64,000 nucleotides of DNA from an uncultured Lachnospiraceae bacterium (GTDB lineage: Bacteria > Bacillota > Clostridia > Lachnospirales > Lachnospiraceae): contig CANCYR010000004.1 in NCBI GenBank assembly GCA_947382355.1, positions 1 through 64,000 of the forward strand, written 5' to 3'. The notes below the pieces were generated by a model. The model was not told where the DNA came from. It saw only the letters and a program-made list of their open reading frames with translations, and searched no databases. Shown one piece after another: positions 49,405 through 55,730 of this stretch. A program made the position numbers and the translations under genes. How positions within the stretch are numbered: position 1 is the stretch's first letter; each line of letters starts with the position of its first letter.

Positions 49405-49836
49405 ATGCGGAAAATGAATATTGCTATTTTAGTCATTATCATGATTGGCGCTTTAAGCGGTTGTGGGGCAAATTTATTAAAAGATGAAAAATGTGATGCA
49501 TATTTGGAGCAATCCATTGAGGCAATTGCAGGGAAAGATAAGGAAACCTTTCAAGGATTATTTTGGAAAGAAATTATGGAAAGCAGCGAAACAGATTGGG
49601 ATGAAGCCACCAATGATGTCATGGAAAACTGGAAAGGGAGTCTGGAAAGCTATGAAATGACTGGAAAAAATGTCAATGTAAATAGCAAGAATTTTAATAC
49701 CAAAACATATGTTTGATGCACATATCGTGTTGTTACCACAGAGGAGACTTATAATGTTGTAATAGTCAGAGTAGAGGATAAGGAAGGGCTTGATGCCATG
49801 AGTAGATTTTACTTTGAAAAAAATTATGAGAAATAA
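49405..49836 (+). pseudogene. Lipoprotein gene interrupted by an in-frame TGA
   Basis: It starts one base after C3 and encodes a lipoprotein signal peptide with lipobox LSGC (MRKMNIAILVIIMIGALSGC). The frame stops at TGA 49714-49716 after 103 residues, but continues open in the same frame to a TAA at 49834-49836 (143 codons in all), and the continuation (TYRVVTTEETYNVVIVRVED) looks like normal protein. The simplest reading is a nonsense mutation. Family not recognised; small lipoproteins of this size also serve as immunity proteins in some systems. Confidence 0.65.
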
Positions 49837-49942
49837 TCAGGTGAATTAAAACGGTGCTCATGAAAATCAGGCTTAAAAGACGGATGTATTATTGATTGAC
49901 AATACTAATAGAAGATAAATTCAAATAACAGGGAGAAGTAGC

Positions 49943-50578
49943 ATGTATGGCATGGCAGATAGCGTTTTATGTGTAAGAAAAAGAGGAATATGGAAGGAAA
50001 AAGAAATATATCTTACGATTGTTTCAATCATTTTCCTAATCTATGCCATTGCAGGATACGGAATGAATTTTGAACTGAATATAAAAACCTTTAATTATGC
50101 AAGCATAGTTTTCATAATTGCCTGTTTATGTTTTATAGCGGCATTAACGATTAATATTCGTGTAAACAAAAGAAAAAATCAATTGCTTGTTTCAGGAGAA
50201 GTTATCTTCGCAAAAATTGATAGAAAGCATTCATGGATAATGCCAGATGAAGCAAAAATAAAATGCAGTTACATAAAAAGCGGCGTTTTATGGATTTTTG
50301 AAGCAAGGCATATAGAAACAGGCGTAGGACTTCATACATCTGATAGATTTTATGATACAGATGTTATGCCAGTCGTAGTCAATCCCCGGAATTATCATGA
50401 ATATATAGTGTTGTTTGAAGATGTGCTGTTAAGTTCCAGAAAAGGAATAAACAGACCTATGTATTTTACGAAGGTGATAAGAAAAATAGGCCTAAACAGC
50501 CAATTGGCTCCGTCAGGAACTAATGCTTCATCAATAGCAGCAAAGAGAGAAGAAAATGAAGAAATTAACGATTATTAA
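49943..50578 (+). CDS. Family B membrane protein B2
   Basis: 211 residues with two N-terminal membrane helices (about 24-44 and 52-75), then a soluble domain containing LLVSGEVIFAKIDRKHSW, a histidine-rich segment and VVVNPRNYHEYIVLFEDVLL, ending in a polar tail. The overall plan and the NP-[KR]-x-Y motif link it to B1, although identity is low. A GGGAGAAGTAGC ribosome binding site precedes ATG 49943. It overlaps fragment C4 at its 3' end. Candidate orphan immunity protein; function unknown. Confidence 0.6.
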   Translation: MYGMADSVLCVRKRGIWKEKEIYLTIVSIIFLIYAIAGYGMNFELNIKTFNYASIVFIIACLCFIAALTINIRVNKRKNQLLVSGEVIFAKIDRKHSWIMPDEAKIKCSYIKSGVLWIFEARHIETGVGLHTSDRFYDTDVMPVVVNPRNYHEYIVLFEDVLLSSRKGINRPMYFTKVIRKIGLNSQLAPSGTNASSIAAKREENEEINDY

Positions 50579-50684
50579 AACAGATTATATCTATGAGCAA
50601 TTAAAGGAAAGATTTTCTGATTTTATATTCCCGGCTTGGGACTCGTGGTCATTTGAAAACTTCATTTTCACAGATGTGGTTTAG
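50556..50684 (+). pseudogene. Family C fragment C4 (N-terminal part)
   Basis: A 42-residue frame, MKKLTIIKTDYIYEQLKERF..., matching the N-terminus of family C (YSIIETDLSYEQFRARYEKH in C3). It starts within B2 and ends at TAG 50682-50684. The remainder of the gene is gone. Confidence 0.65.
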
Positions 50685-50736
50685 GCAGTAAGAGCAGACA
50701 AAAGCATTTCCAAAATCTTTACAATAGGAGAAAATC

Positions 50737-51261
50737 ATGAGTTTAAAAGCTATATTGACACTAACATTAATAGTATTTTATTATGCCATGCTCACATATT
50801 TTGAAGAATTCCTCACAGCCAGACATCCTTTCTTAAAAAAACATTTAAAAACAGGCATTATTCAGGAATTTGGCAGCTCCAGGATTTTTTATAGATCAGG
50901 GGCAATGAGAGAATTTTATACGATAGTCAAGTATCATGATAATGATAAAGAACATACCGTGAAAATATCCCGCAGTCTGGATGATTGTGTTGACGGGAAA
51001 ATTATTCTGGCAGTAGGAAAAAACAACACTGCTGTAAGATATGGAAAATGCAATTGGTATAATGAAGAAGACGGAGCCTCCTGTTCCGGGAAAACTATTT
51101 TAGCGCTTTTTGTATTTGTAATTATAATCTTTCACATTGTAATAATATGGGCTAATGAAATAAAGCAGGTATATTCCGTTTTTTTACCATTTATGATGAT
51201 ACATTACTTGTGCCTCCCGTTTATTATCAGGCTAAGAAATTCACTCTGGCAATTAAAATAA
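50737..51261 (+). CDS. Family A membrane protein A5
   Basis: A 174-residue, apparently intact family A member with an N-terminal helix (about 3-22), YFEEFLTARHPFL, YTIVKYHDNDKEHTVKISRS, VRYGKCNWYNEEDG, two C-terminal helices and IHYLCLPFIIRLRNSLW. An ACAATAGGAGAAAATC ribosome binding site precedes ATG 50737. It is the most diverged family A copy, and it closes the array. Confidence 0.7.
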   Translation: MSLKAILTLTLIVFYYAMLTYFEEFLTARHPFLKKHLKTGIIQEFGSSRIFYRSGAMREFYTIVKYHDNDKEHTVKISRSLDDCVDGKIILAVGKNNTAVRYGKCNWYNEEDGASCSGKTILALFVFVIIIFHIVIIWANEIKQVYSVFLPFMMIHYLCLPFIIRLRNSLWQLK

Positions 51262-51306
51262 TAAAATTTTCAGCTTAAAATGCAGCACATTGGAGAAAAC
51301 AGATTT

Positions 51307-52911
51307 ATGAAAAAGCAACTTATGAAAAAACAATTTTTGAAAAAACGCCATAAAATACTATTAATCCTGCTTATCCTGTTTCTGGTTTTCAGCTTTTGGC
51401 AGAACAACGACCTGACAACAACAAAATACACCTACTCATCGGAAAAAATCACAACAGAAATGGACGGTTATAAAATTGTACAGATTTCAGACCTGCACAA
51501 TAAGCGCTTTGGGAAAAACCAGACCCGGCTTTTAAAAGCCGTATCAAAGGAAAATCCGGATATCATTGTGGTAACGGGAGACTTGGCAGAGCCCGGACAT
51601 ACTGACCATGCAATGGATTTTATGGAAGGCGCCGCTAAAATCGCACCGGTTTATTATGTGACCGGTAATCACGAGAACTGGATGACTGATGATGAGAAGC
51701 AGAAACTAATGAAAAGTCTTTCGGAAAAAGGAATCATTATATTGGAAAACGAAACAAAAGAAATATCCTGTGGAACAGAAAGCTTTCTGATAGCAGGGCT
51801 TGCAGATGAAAATCTGGGTGATGACACCCTGCACAATCTGCTTGAGGAAACAAATAAGGAATTTGTCCTTTTATTGGCTCATGAACCTCAATATCTGGAA
51901 CGATACAGCAGGGAAAAGGTGGATTTGGTTCTTACAGGACATGCTCATGGAGGACAGTTTCGTATTCCTTTTGTGGGCGGGCTTATAGCTCCGGATCAGG
52001 GATTTTTTCCCAGGTACACTTCCGGGCGGCATGAAATGTCAGATACTGTAATGTTCATCAGCCGCGGGCTTGGCAATAGCGTTATTCCCGTCAGGGTGTT
52101 TAACAGACCGGAGATTGTATCTATTGAATTGAGAAAAAATTCAGCCTTTATTTCTGACATGGATGGACTTGAAATACGGGATTTTGAAGAGCCCCCTTTT
52201 TTGCCTGTATGGATTGTGGAAGAGGGAACAGAAGATAAGACCCGTACGGCAGAGTATAAAAGCCGGGAGGCATTGTTAGCGGAGTTTGGATTTGAAAATA
52301 GCGCTCCTGTATATCAATATTATGACAGGCACAATAATCTCCGGTTAGAATTATATCAGAACGAACCATCAGGACAGTTTTGCGGTATTGCTTATGAATA
52401 TTATGTTAACAGCCAAAAGGAAAAATGTGCGAAGATGTATGGATTTGCCGGGAATACCGTTTTAAAAGAAAAGTGGAAAGGAGAAGATGCCTATTCCAAA
52501 ATATATGAAGAGAAGCCGGATGAGCAAGATTTAGTAAAAGACTATAATGAAATCATGGAATATACATCAGCAGGCAAGCCGGATTATTTTTTGTCACAGG
52601 GACTGTTGGAAGAAGCTTCCGAAAACAGTGAGCCTGAAAAATTAATAGAAATAAAATACGTATATCGGGATGATGGAACTTTATTTTACAGGAGTTATAA
52701 TCACAATCCAAAAGTGTTTGGCACAACACTCTGCGTTCTCGACAGTTATTATGATGAAAAAGAATGCGTAATCTATGAGAGAGGATATACTACTCATGGT
52801 CATTTGGAAAATTATTATATTTATGAAGCCAAGGAAGATACTCCCGCATATCTTTTGGAGCTTGATTATTCCCAGGGATATGCATATCCTTGCATGATAG
52901 AGTATCAATAA
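51307..52911 (+). CDS. Membrane-anchored metallophosphoesterase with a novel C-terminal domain
   Basis: A 534-residue protein. I prefer ATG 51307, behind GGAGAAAACAG, to ATG 51280. A signal-anchor (about 14-34) is followed by a calcineurin-like phosphoesterase domain (about 50-280) with all metal motifs: QISDLHN, VTGDLAEPGH, VTGNHENW, LAHEP and LTGHAHGGQFRIP. It is closest to the YkuE-like group, whose members act outside the membrane. The last ~240 residues have no recognised domain but contain Tyr-rich beta segments (VYRDDGTLFYRSYNHN). It begins 45 bases after A5 on the same strand and may be co-transcribed with the array. Confidence 0.82.
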   Translation: MKKQLMKKQFLKKRHKILLILLILFLVFSFWQNNDLTTTKYTYSSEKITTEMDGYKIVQISDLHNKRFGKNQTRLLKAVSKENPDIIVVTGDLAEPGHTDHAMDFMEGAAKIAPVYYVTGNHENWMTDDEKQKLMKSLSEKGIIILENETKEISCGTESFLIAGLADENLGDDTLHNLLEETNKEFVLLLAHEPQYLERYSREKVDLVLTGHAHGGQFRIPFVGGLIAPDQGFFPRYTSGRHEMSDTVMFISRGLGNSVIPVRVFNRPEIVSIELRKNSAFISDMDGLEIRDFEEPPFLPVWIVEEGTEDKTRTAEYKSREALLAEFGFENSAPVYQYYDRHNNLRLELYQNEPSGQFCGIAYEYYVNSQKEKCAKMYGFAGNTVLKEKWKGEDAYSKIYEEKPDEQDLVKDYNEIMEYTSAGKPDYFLSQGLLEEASENSEPEKLIEIKYVYRDDGTLFYRSYNHNPKVFGTTLCVLDSYYDEKECVIYERGYTTHGHLENYYIYEAKEDTPAYLLELDYSQGYAYPCMIEYQ

Positions 52912-52924
52912 CCATTAGTTCACA

Positions 52925-52956
52925 TGGAAAATCCTGATTCTGGAAAATCCTGATTC
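52925..52956. repeat. 16-base tandem duplication
   Basis: TGGAAAATCCTGATTC occurs twice in a row in the convergent gap between the phosphoesterase and chromate-transporter genes. No other function is visible in this 123-base gap. Confidence 0.85.
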
Positions 52957-53034
52957 TAAAAATTTAATTATATAGAGATAATCTGATTTGAAATTCATAT
53001 CAATAAAAATTTATAATATAGCATATTTCAAAGT

Positions 53035-53589
53035 CTACAATACAGCATATATCAACGTCCCCACCACCCCGGTACCGAAAATAACCTGAATGGCATTTAA
53101 ATGATATTTCCGAATCAGAAAAAAGCCTGCCAGAAATAACACACATTCCACAGGCCGAAGATTTCCAAAAGCAGCCGGAGCATCCCCGAAAATCCCCAAA
53201 AGAAGAATGGATAATCCGGCAGAGGCAATTAAGGCTACAACCGCAGGCCGCAGCGCTGACAACACCTTTTGTACTTCATCTAACTGCCGGTATTTATAAT
53301 AAAAGTGGGCAAGCACAAGGCAGATAAAAAAAGAAGGCAGAATACAGCCCAGAGTACAAATCAGAGCGCCCGGAATACCGGAAAGCCTTGTTCCCACAAA
53401 GGTTGCCGAGTTTATGGAAATAGGGCCCGGCGTCATTTCCGCAATAGTAATCAAATCAGTAAATTCTTCTAAAGACAGTAATTTATGAGTTTCCACAATC
53501 TGATTCTGAATCAGGGGAATAGCAGCATATCCACCCCCTACGCTGAACAGTCCCACTTTAATAAAACTAAAGAACAATCGCCATATCAT
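53035..53589 (-). CDS. Chromate transporter family protein, second half-size subunit
   Basis: A 184-residue membrane protein of the CHR family, short (single-domain) form. The N-terminal GLFSVGGGYAAIPLIQ motif and the EMTPGPISINSATFVG motif are characteristic, with about five hydrophobic helices. In Firmicutes two short CHR proteins encoded side by side are thought to form the heterodimeric transporter. The start overlaps the stop of the partner by 4 bases. The substrate is predicted from family name only; physiological substrates in anaerobes are not clear. Confidence 0.88.
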   Translation of the reverse strand: MIWRLFFSFIKVGLFSVGGGYAAIPLIQNQIVETHKLLSLEEFTDLITIAEMTPGPISINSATFVGTRLSGIPGALICTLGCILPSFFICLVLAHFYYKYRQLDEVQKVLSALRPAVVALIASAGLSILLLGIFGDAPAAFGNLRPVECVLFLAGFFLIRKYHLNAIQVIFGTGVVGTLIYAVL

Positions 53590-54176
53590 AATTTACCGGT
53601 CTCCTTTTTCCCTTTTTTCCGTGCCAGTGAAATCAAAACATCCGTCATGCCGATTCCAAGACAAATAAGTATAATCAGCATTGCATTTACATCAAAAATT
53701 GCAGCAGCCACAAATGCTATGACCATCATTCCGATGTAGAAGGATTTTTTTGTATTCCAGACGTTTTTGGCAAGATTTAAGACTACATCAAAAATAACGG
53801 CGGCAACTCCAACCCTCATGACCTGTAATGCAGTTGCAATTATCTGATTTTCCCGAAACTGGCTGTAAAAAACAGAAATCAGGGAAATAATCACCATCGG
53901 GGGTATGGCAGTCCCTAAAATGGCAACGATTGTTCCCATAATCCCGGCCATGCGGTAGCCAAGGATTACCGAGGCATTAATGGGAATGGGACCGGGAGAG
54001 GACTGGGCAATAGCCGTAATATCCAGCATTTCATTTTCATCCAGCCATTTCAGCTCTTCCACGAACTTCTTTTTCATAAGGGAAACAATAACGAAGCCTC
54101 CGCCAAATGTAAACGCGCTTAATGTAAATGTGGCCCAAAACAGCTGCAATAAAATTTTAGACTTATTTTCTTTCAT
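53586..54176 (-). CDS. Chromate transporter family protein, first half-size subunit
   Basis: 196 residues, first gene of the pair, with ATFTLSAFTFGGGFVIVSLM and AQSSPGPIPINASVILGYR as the CHR motifs and about five hydrophobic helices. An AAAAGGATAAAAAG ribosome binding site precedes the ATG on the minus strand. The pair is divergent from the BlaI-type regulator, with the operator array between them, so repression of the transporter genes by that regulator is possible. Confidence 0.88.
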   Translation of the reverse strand: MKENKSKILLQLFWATFTLSAFTFGGGFVIVSLMKKKFVEELKWLDENEMLDITAIAQSSPGPIPINASVILGYRMAGIMGTIVAILGTAIPPMVIISLISVFYSQFRENQIIATALQVMRVGVAAVIFDVVLNLAKNVWNTKKSFYIGMMVIAFVAAAIFDVNAMLIILICLGIGMTDVLISLARKKGKKETGKL

Positions 54177-54329
54177 ATTCTTTTTATCCTTTTCAATAAA
54201 ATCATATTTTGTGAGCTGATATACAACAGGCTGTTAATAGTATGGCATATATTGCTTTTTTTATGTGTTTCTGCCTGTGGTGGAACTGATGACTGAATTG
54301 TAAACAAAATCCCAAAGAAAATCAATGAA

Positions 54330-54402
54330 AAGACTGCAGTAGTGTATTGATATTTCTATAAGACTGTGGTAGTGTGTAATCAGGTAAACTACTGCAGTCT
54401 TA
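54330..54402. promoter_or_regulatory. Operator array and promoter of the BlaI-type gene
   Basis: AAGACTGCAGTAGTGT (54330-54345) is repeated as AAGACTGTGGTAGTGT exactly 30 bases later (54360-54375), and an inverted copy, AAACTACTGCAGTCTTA, lies at 54386-54402. The promoter TTGATA (54347-54352), 17 bases, TAGTGT (54370-54375) overlaps the second site. ACTGCAGT is self-complementary, and ACTAC/GTAGT matches the core of known BlaI/MecI operators, so autoregulation is likely. Confidence 0.7.
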
Positions 54403-54419
54403 TGAGAGGAGCGATTGCT

Positions 54420-54779
54420 ATGGATATAAAGTTATTTGATTCGGAGCTAAAAGTTATGGATGTGATATGGCGGGAGGGAGATACAACGGCAAAGCATATT
54501 TCAGACGTGTTAAAAGAAGAGGTGGGCTGGAATATGAATACCACCTATACGCTGATTAAAAGGTGCATAAAAAAAGGAGCAATCAGGCGCTATGAGCCAA
54601 ACTTCATGTGTCATGCCCTTATTCCGAAGGAAGAGGTGCAGGAGGCTGAAACAAACGAACTCATTAACAAAATATTTGACGGCTCTGCCGATAAGCTGTT
54701 TGCCTCCCTTCTTAACAGGAAAAAGCTTTCACCGGAACAAATTGAAAAGCTGAAACAGATTGTGGGGAATTTAGAGTGA
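54420..54779 (+). CDS. BlaI/MecI-family transcriptional repressor
   Basis: 119 residues starting at ATG 54420, with a GAGAGGAG ribosome binding site. The N-terminal winged helix (FDSELKVMDVIWREGDTTAK; NTTYTLIKRCIKKGAIRR) and the C-terminal dimerisation helices (LFASLLNRKKLSPEQIEKLK) fit the BlaI/Penicillinase-repressor family. The usual partner, the membrane protease BlaR1/MecR1, is absent, and no beta-lactamase is nearby, so the inducing signal is unknown. It is divergent from the chromate-transporter pair. Confidence 0.88.
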   Translation: MDIKLFDSELKVMDVIWREGDTTAKHISDVLKEEVGWNMNTTYTLIKRCIKKGAIRRYEPNFMCHALIPKEEVQEAETNELINKIFDGSADKLFASLLNRKKLSPEQIEKLKQIVGNLE

Positions 54780-54889
54780 GACAGGCAATGTAACATGCAA
54801 TGCAACTGAAATGTTACATATGGAAATTCAAAATTGGTAGAAGGTTTACCGAAAAAAGATTAGGATGAAGAAAAAACAGGAGGTGCCTT

Positions 54890-55336
54890 ATGGCAATAGG
54901 AAGTAAAATTGCAAGTGCAAGAAAAGCAAAAAACCTGACCCAGGAACAGTTAGCGGAAATAATGAATGTTACAAGACAGTCTGTATCCAGATGGGAATCG
55001 GAACAGTCCTATCCGGAAATGGATAAGATAGGCTTTCTGGCAGAAGCATTAGGAGTAAGCTGTGACTACTTATTAAGGGAGGCGCAGGAAACCGCAGATA
55101 CAAAAACAGAAAGCTCAAATTCGGTTACACGCCTGTTATATGCGGCAAAGGGAAAAAAGGTGAAGCTTAATTTTTATGATGATTTAGACGCAGAGCTTTT
55201 GAACGAAACCTGTGTCATTACGGATTTTGACGGTCAGTGGATGAGCGTGGAGTATAATAAAGGAAAGAAACAAAAACAAAAGCTGATTCCCATATCATCC
55301 CTTATGTCCGTTCAATATGTAAAGGAGGGAAAGTAG
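54890..55336 (+). CDS. XRE-family regulator with a C-terminal small beta domain
   Basis: 148 residues. An N-terminal helix-turn-helix (IASARKAKNLTQEQLAEI; VTRQSVSRWESEQSYPEMDK) is followed by a ~60-residue C-terminal domain (KKVKLNFYDDLDAELLN...WMSVEYNKGKK). That second domain also makes up most of the next gene's product. A strong AGGAGGTGCC ribosome binding site precedes the ATG. A ~110-base gap separates it from the BlaI-type gene. Confidence 0.85.
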   Translation: MAIGSKIASARKAKNLTQEQLAEIMNVTRQSVSRWESEQSYPEMDKIGFLAEALGVSCDYLLREAQETADTKTESSNSVTRLLYAAKGKKVKLNFYDDLDAELLNETCVITDFDGQWMSVEYNKGKKQKQKLIPISSLMSVQYVKEGK

Positions 55337-55339
55337 GAT

Positions 55340-55657
55340 ATGGATACATTGGCATATATGGCAGCATTTATTGCCTTTCTCTGGTGCTGCAGCCTTTCGG
55401 AAAGAGTACATAAGCTGGAAAGAAAACTAAAGGCGGCGGGAATCGGTACAAAGGAAAAAAGCTCCTTGAAGGGAATTTTGGAAAAGAGCAAAGGAAAATC
55501 CGTAAAGCTTGAGTTTGAAAACAGCATGGAAATCGTAGACAGGTACAGTCTGGTTGAAGATGTGGATGAAGAGTGGATTTTAGTGAAAGAGGAAAAAGGG
55601 GAATTGGAAAAACTCATAAGAATTGATGATATAAAAAATGTGCAGTTTAAAAAGTGA
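55340..55657 (+). CDS. Membrane-anchored partner of the XRE regulator
   Basis: 105 residues starting 3 bases after the XRE stop. It has an N-terminal hydrophobic helix (about 5-20), a short coiled segment, and a domain (KSVKLEFENSMEIVDRYSLV...EEWILVKEEKG...IRIDDIKNVQF) that parallels the C-terminal domain of the XRE protein. The pair therefore looks like a DNA-binding protein and a membrane protein that share a domain, which could hold the regulator at the membrane or bind the same ligand. Function not known. Confidence 0.65.
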   Translation: MDTLAYMAAFIAFLWCCSLSERVHKLERKLKAAGIGTKEKSSLKGILEKSKGKSVKLEFENSMEIVDRYSLVEDVDEEWILVKEEKGELEKLIRIDDIKNVQFKK

Positions 55658-55730
55658 CCATCTTGCAGAAAATCCTTCCAAAGCTTATAATAAAAAAGAA
55701 ATGCTGACAGGGAGCGAGGAGGAAGGGAAA

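Noticed and set aside
49714-49716. In-frame TGA as a selenocysteine codon.
   Set aside because: No selenocysteine insertion hairpin is apparent just downstream, the protein is not a redox family, and nearby genes in the array are also broken.
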